Shown: positions 29,756 through 36,807 of the stretch, one piece after another
How the letters are laid out: each line of letters opens with the position of its first letter
How positions within the stretch are numbered: position 1 is the first letter of the stretch
NCBI GenBank assembly: GCA_027575765.1
Contig: JANBPT010000422.1
Coordinates: 1-36,807, forward strand
Length of the DNA: 36,807 bases
Reading direction: 5' to 3'
Source of the DNA: Tieghemiomyces parasiticus
Lineage: Eukaryota; Kickxellomycota; Dimargaritomycetes; Dimargaritales; Dimargaritaceae
Program-made: the position numbers and the translations under genes
Notes under the pieces: generated by a model
The model's input: only the letters and a program-made list of their open reading frames with translations
Database searches by the model: none
What the model was told of the DNA's origin: nothing

Positions 29756-31123
29756 ATGGGCAAGAATCGCCGGAACGCAAATGGCGCGGGTAAGCCGACG
29801 TCCTGGCTCAAGCCAGCCGAGCCTGTGCTTTCGGCGCCACCCGAGAGACCGTTCACTCGCGTGACACCGCCAGTCACCCCCATTACAAAGCCCGACGGGC
29901 CAGGTTTACCGACGATGGCCGACCAAGCGGACGTACATGTCTGCTACATGGAAGCCGTACAGGCGCCCCGCAAGGAAATACGTAATCTTGGGAACCTCTA
30001 TCAGCAGATGTACGATCGCTATTGGGATGGTCGAGCCGAGGCGACATCTGGCCGACTGGCTCGGATGATGTTGGATCCAGCCACCAGCCATAGCGCCCCT
30101 GAGGACGCGACTGATGATGATGACGATGACAATGAGATACCCCCCAAGGCCTACCGGCTCCGCGAAGACTTTTGCGGTACCGCTGTGCTGTGCAAGGAGT
30201 GGGTTCGCCACCACGTGGCCCACGAAGCCGTGGGCGTGGACATTGATCCCGAGGTTATTAGGTACGCCCGCAACCACACCTTTCAGGACGCCACGGACGC
30301 GGCCAAGGTGCGCCTAGTAATCGGTGATGTGCTGACCGTCGATGATCAGCTACGCCATGCCGCGATTGCAGCCACAGGTATCACTTTGACGACAACTGCT
30401 AGTGGTGACCGAGTCGAGTACCCGGGCCCGCTACCCGCGGTTCACATCGTGTCCTGTCTCAACTACTCACTTTTCTACTTCCACCGGCGGACGCAGCTCG
30501 TCGAGTACCTCCGACGTTGCTACGCTAACCTCTGCCCGTTTGGGATCGTGGTGGCCGATGCGTTCGGCGGCTCGCGGGCCATGTACGATCTTCCCACCGT
30601 CAAAACCCGGCGATTCGCCAATTTCACCTACCATTTTGAGTATCGCACGTTCGATCTCCTGACTAACGTTGGGCGCTATATGATCCATTTCGAGTTCGCC
30701 GACGGGTCGTGGAAACGGCAGGCATTTTCGTACCTCTTCCGGCTATATAGCCTCGTGGAGATTCGCGAGGCTATGCTAGAGGCCGGGTTCCAGCAAGTCC
30801 ATATGTGGATCACCAAGCCAGCGGTGGTCAACAACGGGGCCAGCGGCCGATCAAGGAATCGACCAAAGTCCGCGAGGAGGGTGCAGAGTCGGACCAATGG
30901 CACGAATCGACGCGGCCGACGGGACCGGCAGAAGCACGCCATACCGGCTACATGTGTGGCGAGTACCGATGAGGATGGCGAGCCCAGTGAGACGGAGGAA
31001 GAGGATGAGGGGCCCGACGAAGATGACCGCGAGTACGTTGAGACGGGCCACGGACCGGTACCGGCCATGGAACAGTACAATGCTTACATTGTTGGTGTTA
31101 AGGTCGAGCCCCATCTGACCTAA
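29756..31123 (+). CDS. Class I SAM-dependent methyltransferase of bacterial-type family
   Basis: The 455-residue product has a Pro-rich N-terminus, an acidic run near residue 120 (DDDDDDNE), and a Rossmann methyltransferase domain of about residues 130-350. Motif I reads REDFCGTAVLCKEWV near 135, followed by AVGVDIDPE (motif II). Then come RLVIGDVL, a CLNYSLFYFHRR segment, GIVVADAFGGSRAMYD, and IHFEFADGSWKRQAFSYLFRLYSLVEIREAMLEAGF. This order is that of a mostly bacterial family of uncharacterised class I methyltransferases. The C-terminal 100 residues are new: a basic Arg/Lys-rich stretch (nuclear-targeting in character), then an acidic stretch, then a conserved-looking YNAYIVGVKVEP end. The substrate is unknown. 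Start at the first ATG (29756); the domain itself begins later, so the true start could be downstream. Confidence 0.8.
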   Translation: MGKNRRNANGAGKPTSWLKPAEPVLSAPPERPFTRVTPPVTPITKPDGPGLPTMADQADVHVCYMEAVQAPRKEIRNLGNLYQQMYDRYWDGRAEATSGRLARMMLDPATSHSAPEDATDDDDDDNEIPPKAYRLREDFCGTAVLCKEWVRHHVAHEAVGVDIDPEVIRYARNHTFQDATDAAKVRLVIGDVLTVDDQLRHAAIAATGITLTTTASGDRVEYPGPLPAVHIVSCLNYSLFYFHRRTQLVEYLRRCYANLCPFGIVVADAFGGSRAMYDLPTVKTRRFANFTYHFEYRTFDLLTNVGRYMIHFEFADGSWKRQAFSYLFRLYSLVEIREAMLEAGFQQVHMWITKPAVVNNGASGRSRNRPKSARRVQSRTNGTNRRGRRDRQKHAIPATCVASTDEDGEPSETEEEDEGPDEDDREYVETGHGPVPAMEQYNAYIVGVKVEPHLT

Positions 31124-31696
31124 AATTTATCTTTCGGGTCGGCTGAATACTTTGTCGAGGTATAAAGCCAGTTTCGTAGCACGGCATGCAGTCCATGGCT
31201 GGAACTCGGGTAGCTCGCTTTGATTGCTGAACTATACCCTAATGAATTAGCATTTGACTACAAAGTTCGGATGGAGCTGCTGGACGAGCCTGGGGATATT
31301 ATGTAAGTACCCAACCCTGGGAAGAGTTGGCAATGTAGCTATTCGTAGTCACGAAGGAACAGTAATGGCGGTTGCCAGACCAGGCCATACTTAGCCAGGG
31401 TAGGCGCTAAACAGCTCCGTCGCACGAGGTCTCCAAAGGTGCATGTCATTTATAGATAGACTAAATAGTTTTCAGTTGGCGGAACTTGAAGTCTCTAGTA
31501 TTGGCGCTATAGACGAAACCCAGCAGTATCTAAAGTGAGGGATTGAATAATATTAAGCAATCCAGAATCAAATCACTCCTCACTTTGCCGCTTTCCTATG
31601 TACTTCTCCATCATGCCGACCTCTGAAGCACCATCCCCCACCCCGCTCAAATTTAGCTACCACGGTATAGCTCCTAGTTTATTATTCTTGTTACAA
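31124..31696. other. Spacer left of the mariner fossil
   Basis: Neutral to AT-rich sequence. A short open segment at 31220-31303 (+) reads LIAELYPNELAFDYKV and RMELLDEPGDIM before a GTAAGT donor-like sequence; it may be a further transposase or gene remnant, but I cannot identify it. No left terminal repeat matching the one at 32366-32396 is visible here. Confidence 0.35.
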
Positions 31697-32352
31697 GGGC
31701 TGCAGGATAGGTTATAATCCTTACTGGAGCTGCCTATTACACTGAGCTTGGATGCCCATTTCCGCACCACCTTCAGAAAATGGTAAGCTCGCTTTCGAAT
31801 GGGCCACAACTCTCTCAAAGATATGCCCTGGTCCGGCAGCCCGTCAGATGACATTGGCAAACATTACAGAGCCTTTCCACATCCAAAGTGATGCTGACCA
31901 TACTTTATTTCACCAGGCGTGGCTTGTTGCACCTGAGTGCCAAGCCCCCTGGTGTCAAGGTCTCCACTGAACCCTACATTATGTACGACCTGGAATCCAT
32001 GGTCCAGGCCTGGGTGGAGGTACGTGTAAGTCTGGACCATCCTCCATGACCCTACCATGATAATGCATCGCCGCATAATGCTACATCTACCTAGACCCAC
32101 ATTTCAGCCTCTGAACTGAAACTTCTGCCAGCCCCTCCCTACAGTCCTGCTGACCTGGTCCCCCGCGACTTCTGACTGTTCAGGGATATCAAACAGCGGC
32201 TTCAGGGTAAGGTCACCACAAGGGAGGTGGTCACGGACGCCTGGCAATTGGAGCTAACCAGGATCCAGTCAAGTGACTATAGAGCCTGCTTTAATAGGTG
32301 GGTAGCAAGAGCTCGCCGAGTGGTACAGATTGATGACAACTATATTGAATAA
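31697..32352 (+). pseudogene. Decayed mariner/Tc1-family transposase
   Basis: Two parts of one transposase survive. The first, about 31697-31872 (frame of 31781), is the N-terminal helix-turn-helix: FRKW, a TAA stop, then ARFRMGHNSLKD and MPWSGSPSDD, the W-x-x-RFxxGxxSLxDxxRSGxPS pattern of mariner. The second, 31918-32352, is in another frame and holds HDNASPHNA (second catalytic Asp) and APPYSPADLVPRDF (third catalytic Asp). It continues to a typical mariner C-terminus (RWVARARRVVQIDDNYIE). Three in-frame stops lie within the second part (after DHPP, after ATST and after PRDF). The segment between, carrying the first catalytic Asp, appears deleted. The element cannot encode an active enzyme. 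Confidence 0.8.
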
Positions 32353-32365
32353 ACACGATTTAGAT

Positions 32366-32396
32366 TTGAGAAAACCGAAACTTTTGCCAGTACCTA
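32366..32396. mobile_element. Right terminal inverted repeat of the mariner/Tc1 fossil
   Basis: Fourteen bases past the transposase stop, the reverse strand reads TAGGTACTGGCAAAAGTTTC and continues GGTTTT. The ACTGGCAAAAGT core and outer TA are typical of Tc1/mariner ends, which duplicate a TA on insertion. I did not find the matching left repeat, so the left end is probably lost. Confidence 0.6.
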
Positions 32397-32459
32397 TATA
32401 ACGAGTGTAGCTGCAGGTGGACTGTAATCAACTCATAGCCGCATCTCGACTCATTCAAG

Positions 32460-35006
32460 TTATGAAGTCAGTTCCGCGGCCACATTAATGATGCGGCCCT
32501 CAACGGTGGGCGCCACGGTACACCAGTCCTTGATGATATCACGTTTGGGCCGGCCCAGCACTTTGCGTACCAGTACATCGCACTGCAGCTTACGCCAGCG
32601 GTCCTTAGCTGAGGTTCTATGGTGTGGCGGGGGCGATGGGCGGGAGATGGCCTTACTTGTGTCATCTGGTCCATCCTCAGCGGAACCAGTGTCCGGCAGG
32701 GATCCACTGCAGGTGTATTCGAGAAGCTTGGTCGTCGAAAACGGATGCGACGTGCAACTCTTGACGAGTAGATTGTGGACGGACTCGGCTTCACTAGTAA
32801 TAGATGCCGCCGAGCTGTGACGTTCGTGGGTCCGGTGGGTCGGCCCGGTGGGCGCCGAAGTGGAGGTTATCACAGCGTCTTGGTCGACTGCGACCAGGGC
32901 CGGGTCGAGCCGAGCCTGCTCGCAGGCTTCATGCTCCAACCGTGCTTGACGTTCGCGGTGATGGGCCGAGATGCGGTTCAACTTGGTGTGTAGGTCGTGG
33001 GTGAAAGCTTCGATGGCTGCCAAAACTCCTGCACCAGTGGGGCGCTCGGTTAGGGCTACCGCGTCCTCGGCCTGTTGAGAATCGGGTGTAGCGGTCGGGC
33101 TGGGGCGCTCACTGCCGCTAGAGCCGGCCGACAGACCCGAATCGTCCACTGAGGCGTGGGAGCTCGTCACATCATGGGCACAGCCCTTGGCCATGCGGAA
33201 CTGGCTGCCGAGGCCCGCCTTGTTATCCGAGAGATCGTGTACCGCGTGCACTTTGGACGAATGGGTCGGAATTTTTAAGCTGGGGAAGTACTTGGACTTA
33301 AACTGGAGGGCACGGGTGTATTTCAAGCCCAAAAAGTAGCGCCGGAATAGAGCGGAGATGAGCACCCCGCTTTCGTCATCCACCACGCGTTCGCCTTCCT
33401 TGAGCACATCGTAGCCGTCGTGACCGTCGGCCATGTACTCCCGCGTAGCCACATTGTACATGGTTTGTGGGTCAAGTGGGACGTACTGCGGGGACTTGGT
33501 CGGGCCGTCGCCAGGCGCCAGAGCGGTAGTCGTGCCCGGGACTAGAATCTGTACGTCGACAATGCGAGCCCCGGGTGGCAGGCGTGGATCAAACTGGATT
33601 CGCATCCCGGAGATTTGTGGAAACCGGCCCTCCTGGGCGGGGTACTTGGAAACCCCATTCTCCAGGGCCTGGCGTAGTTGGTCCCCGCTAAGCCGGACCA
33701 CTACCATAGGGTCCTCAAACGGGAACAGTTCCATGATAGTGCGCATGGTGATATCACCGGGGCCGTACACGCTGTCGGATCGAATGGCACCGCCGCAGGC
33801 CAGGGCCACGTCGGTGTGGGGAAAGGCACAGCGCATCAGGTCGCTCAGCAGGTTGCCAATGGCTGACTCCTCGATGCGGACCCTTTGCGATCGGGCGTCC
33901 CACGGAGTCAGGGTATGACCGATGACCTTGTCAATGTGTTTAGACACGCCGGCCGTCACGTCTGCTACAATCTGTTCTACAGCCAGGTCGGCTGGGATCT
34001 TAGAGGTGACCGCATGGCGGTACACCTTCAGCTCAGCGATCCGGGTCCGGCTGTCCGCGGCCCGGGTAACCGACAGGTGAACTTCGCTTAGGTCGCGGAA
34101 GTCAGTACCAGATTTGACGATCCGGAGTCCGCGGTAGGTGTTGGTCGGCTCGGCATTAGTTACGCTGCCGGGCGGGCCCACCTCACCATCTGGGCCGGCC
34201 CACACAGGCGGTTCCACTTGGATCGGGTCGGCCACCGTTACTGATTGATCGGCTCCGGGTGGGAAAGGTGCGTTTGTGCGGTCCACGAGCTCGACAGCGT
34301 TACCAACCGCGTACATATGATCGTGACCGCCCAGTATGAGATCGATTTCGTCGGGGCAGGCCGTGGCCAGTTTTATATCGTTGGGTAGTCGCATGTGCGT
34401 AAGAGCAATCACAAGGTCTACGCCGATCTCAGGGCTACGCAACCGGCGGCTCCAGGTTTGGGCTGCCGCAACAAAGTCCTGGTACTGGAAGCTGGGCGGG
34501 AGGGAGGGGAGGGTTTCTAACCATTCTGACTCGACGAGACCGATGAAACCAATCTTAAGGCCGCCGTGCTCTAGTAGGTGGTAGGGACTGGCCCGGGCAA
34601 TGTTGCCACCGGAATCGCGGTCTACTACGTTGGTCAGTAACCAAGGGAAGTTACACTGGCCTGATAGCTTCTCTAGCACATCGATACCGAAGTCAAAGTC
34701 GTGGTTACCATAGCACGCCACATCAATGTTGAGTGAGTTGAGGACGGGTACCATGTGCTTACCTCGCGTGAAGGATGATTCGATGCTGGGGTTAAAAGCG
34801 TCGCCGCTGAACAGAACCAAGGCTGGTGGGAGGTCCTTACTCTCTGGGCCGGCGGTCGGGTGGGTACGCAAATGGTTAACTAGAGTCACGAACCGAGCGG
34901 CACCGCCCACCGGTTCCTTGGCTTGGTCGGATAGCGGCGCAACGTGATAAACATCGTTGAAGTGCAGGAGACTCAAGGAAAGTGGGGTGGTTGCGTCGGA
35001 GGCCAT
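32460..35006 (-). CDS. 5'-nucleotidase / UshA-family metallophosphatase
   Basis: The 848-residue product has an N-terminal calcineurin-like metallophosphatase domain with its metal ligands in order: FNDVYH (Asp18), SGDAFNPS (Asp69), GNHDFDFG (Asn101-His102), THMRLPND (His204) and GGHDHMY (His228, His230). A 5'-nucleotidase C-terminal domain follows (IGNLLSDLM, ALACGGAIRSD, FPFEDPMVVVRLSG, YMADGHDGYDVL), ending near residue 600. The last 250 residues are a polar, probably disordered tail closing on a short conserved-looking block (RWRKLQCDVLVRKVLGRPKRD). Such enzymes hydrolyse nucleotides or related phosphoesters; this one has no signal peptide or GPI signal, so it is predicted intracellular. 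I start at the ATG at 35006, just before the domain. The frame is open for another 238 codons upstream without a recognisable domain. Confidence 0.85.
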   Translation of the reverse strand: MASDATTPLSLSLLHFNDVYHVAPLSDQAKEPVGGAARFVTLVNHLRTHPTAGPESKDLPPALVLFSGDAFNPSIESSFTRGKHMVPVLNSLNIDVACYGNHDFDFGIDVLEKLSGQCNFPWLLTNVVDRDSGGNIARASPYHLLEHGGLKIGFIGLVESEWLETLPSLPPSFQYQDFVAAAQTWSRRLRSPEIGVDLVIALTHMRLPNDIKLATACPDEIDLILGGHDHMYAVGNAVELVDRTNAPFPPGADQSVTVADPIQVEPPVWAGPDGEVGPPGSVTNAEPTNTYRGLRIVKSGTDFRDLSEVHLSVTRAADSRTRIAELKVYRHAVTSKIPADLAVEQIVADVTAGVSKHIDKVIGHTLTPWDARSQRVRIEESAIGNLLSDLMRCAFPHTDVALACGGAIRSDSVYGPGDITMRTIMELFPFEDPMVVVRLSGDQLRQALENGVSKYPAQEGRFPQISGMRIQFDPRLPPGARIVDVQILVPGTTTALAPGDGPTKSPQYVPLDPQTMYNVATREYMADGHDGYDVLKEGERVVDDESGVLISALFRRYFLGLKYTRALQFKSKYFPSLKIPTHSSKVHAVHDLSDNKAGLGSQFRMAKGCAHDVTSSHASVDDSGLSAGSSGSERPSPTATPDSQQAEDAVALTERPTGAGVLAAIEAFTHDLHTKLNRISAHHRERQARLEHEACEQARLDPALVAVDQDAVITSTSAPTGPTHRTHERHSSAASITSEAESVHNLLVKSCTSHPFSTTKLLEYTCSGSLPDTGSAEDGPDDTSKAISRPSPPPHHRTSAKDRWRKLQCDVLVRKVLGRPKRDIIKDWCTVAPTVEGRIINVAAELTS

Positions 35007-35175
35007 GGGGAGGGAAGAATCGGGCAGCGGGGATGCTGTCTTACGAATGCAGGGTTGGACTGGGGGGATCGCAGCGGAGGATTGGCCACGGTGGTGAAGT
35101 TCGTGTAAAGGTCGAGATGCACTGAATGAGGAGTGCGGGATAGGCAGCTCGTCCGGGAGGGGGCACCTCCGAACG

Positions 35176-35184
35176 CTTAAATAG
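35176..35184 (-). promoter_or_regulatory. Possible TATA element of the metallophosphatase gene
   Basis: TATTTAAG on the minus strand lies about 170 bases upstream of the ATG at 35006, a spacing like that of the small secreted protein gene. If real, the upstream open frame is not transcribed as a whole and the shorter protein is correct. Confidence 0.35.
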
Positions 35185-36807
35185 TGAAGGTGGTGCTTTG
35201 CGTTATTGCGAACAGTATATGCGTCCGTTTCCTCGATTACACCGACCGGGACACGACTGGAGGGCTTACCTACTGGACGGTGTTCAGAAGTGCTATCGCA
35301 CGGGGGACCAGCGCAGCTCAGAAAGGCTTGTAATGGGGGAAGGGAATGGCGCTGTAACCGCGGCAGATCAAACCTATTTAGGATGGTAGAACAATTGCCC
35401 AGTTCGAGGGAGGACGCGGGATACGTCAGCAATGCTGAGAAATGAAAGCTCACCACACCTCTTGGTTGGGCGCCGTAGTAAATTTTCAAGTTCACCTTTG
35501 GCAGCCCAGTTGCTTTGGTGACGAAACCAGGAAGTATGATGGAAAGACTATGGGCTACGATGTGCCCTGGCACTATTATGTGACCAAATGTACGACTGTA
35601 TACGTTGACAAAAATATCTAGGATATAATATCTAGAAGTGTTCAATTCATTGTGCCGTTCAGTACGACTCATTGCAGATTGGAGCCATTCCTCGCTGCAC
35701 CGTCTGGTACTCCCTCCCACTAGCCCTTAATCTAACGCCTCAGCACACGTTTAACAAGCACAAAGTGTACAAACTCACACTGTATTGCTATTCACATAGC
35801 CACAGGACTAAAAATGTTCAAGCCAAAGTAACCATAGCACTATGCTTTTGTGTTACTTACCGGGCCATAACAAAACACGTCGCTTGCCCATTTCCAAACT
35901 AGCCACGCTCCCCTTAAAATTCTTGTGAAATGGGTCGAAATCGGTTTATAATGACATTGCTCGAATATAATTAATATTAAAGAAAAAGTGCTGTGGCAGG
36001 CCTAACCCTATTAATAAAGAAGCTAAGTGCTAAGCTCAAATTGTGGTGTGCAATAAAAATTGGATGATAACTGTTGTTCGATTGAAGAGCGACAATCATA
36101 TCTTTTGTGTTTGTATAACCAGGACCATTTATTGTAGCTACTTAGCCTAGGCTAGGAAAGCTAGAACAGCAGGTTGCGGCGGTTCCAGACGCCGGCAAGA
36201 AAGGGAGAAACGACTGGGTAGCTGCTGGATCAGGGATAGTGATAGGAAAAGGCCGTAGAAGGATCAGGAGTGGCGCCTGGGAATAGAGGCAAAGTTCAAA
36301 GGTTAGAACGATTGAACGTCGCTAGAAAAGGACATAGGAAATATATGTGATGTAGGTGGATAATAAGAATAAAAGCGTCAAACCCGGATAGCGAAGTCTA
36401 CCAACCAGGAAGACCACTATTGATCGGAATCAAGCAATGGAATGAGGTGCATTGGGGGATAGAAATGGAATGTGATTCCACAACTGATGGTGAAGATACT
36501 TCTGACGACCACGCCTCCGGTTATACATGTGGGTATGGACTGTATTTAAACGAAAGGCTTGTACACATGGATACCTAGCGGAGTACCAGGCTCCCGGCTA
36601 TGTGCCATTGTAGCCCGTAGTATAAAGCGGAAAATATGTCGACAGTGAATTGGGTGATGCTAGCAGTCTCCAGAAACTACGGGGGTTGCCAGCAATGCCA
36701 TTTATTGGACACCGTCTATTCAAACCGGTACGTTAAGCCCCTCAGACATGTCAAGGGCCCTCCCAATAACTGCGTAACGTTGAAGTGCTAGCCTCCGTCC
36801 TCTGCCT
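35185..36807. other. Upstream spacer with AT-rich segment
   Basis: Beyond the metallophosphatase promoter, about 35560-36150 is clearly AT-rich compared with the rest of the window, and 36150-36807 is purine-rich on the plus strand. Frames such as 35672-35902 (+) have no motif. The composition shift could mark an old transposon insertion, but I find no terminal repeats or transposase motifs. Confidence 0.4.

Noticed and set aside
1..36807. CRISPR arrays, phage or bacterial operon features
   Set aside because: No regularly spaced direct repeats, no ribosome binding sites, and spliced eukaryotic genes throughout.

Overview
This window looks like nuclear DNA from a fungus, most likely an early-diverging (zygomycete-grade) one. 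The evidence is a PEX13 with a Tyr/Gly-rich N-terminus, a Sly41-type triose-phosphate-transporter-family protein, a TMEM16/Ist2-like protein, TRAPPC2/Trs20, and a TBC1D5-type RabGAP of a kind I do not expect in budding yeast. There is also a sphingomyelin-synthase-type enzyme, which is not the usual Dikarya sphingolipid enzyme (Aur1). Introns are GT-AG, about 140-270 bases long, and few per gene except in TRS20. Coding sequence is GC-rich with strong GC bias at third positions; spacers are closer to 50% GC. A mycoparasitic Zoopagomycota lineage such as Dimargaritales would fit, but that is a guess from gene content, not a search result.

Layout, left to right. 1445-2623 (-): Sly41-like transporter. 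4873-6499 (+): two-exon gene encoding a signal peptide followed directly by an F-box. 6813-8072 (-): sphingomyelin-synthase-family phosphotransferase. 8073-11809: 3.7 kb with no gene I can defend. 11810-13057 (-): TRS20/TRAPPC2, rebuilt by hand from five short exons. 13355-13584 (-): a short unrecognised coding-like fragment. 14548-17505 (+): anoctamin. 18121-18480 (-): small secreted protein. 20423-21778 (+): PEX13. 22324-24969 (-): coiled-coil protein with a C-terminal membrane anchor. 26830-29198 (+): TBC1D5-like RabGAP with a 23-base first coding exon. 29756-31123 (+): methyltransferase of a bacterial-looking family. About 31700-32396 (+): a mariner/Tc1 transposon fossil with one surviving terminal repeat. 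32460-35006 (-): 5'-nucleotidase-family metallophosphatase. 35007-36807: promoter, then AT-rich spacer.

Most recognisable products belong to membrane biology: ER/Golgi transport (Sly41-like, Trs20), endosome and retromer control (TBC1D5), peroxisome import (PEX13), lipid scrambling or ER-plasma membrane contact (anoctamin), and sphingolipid synthesis. Genes alternate strand and have their own promoters, so this is probably coincidence rather than an operon-like unit. The most unusual items are the predicted secreted F-box protein, which could be a candidate effector acting on host ubiquitin ligases, and the small secreted glycine-zipper protein. Spacers carry many 8-12 base G or C homopolymers, and most genes have long pyrimidine-rich leaders.

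All calls come from reading motifs; no database search, splice predictor or expression data was available.
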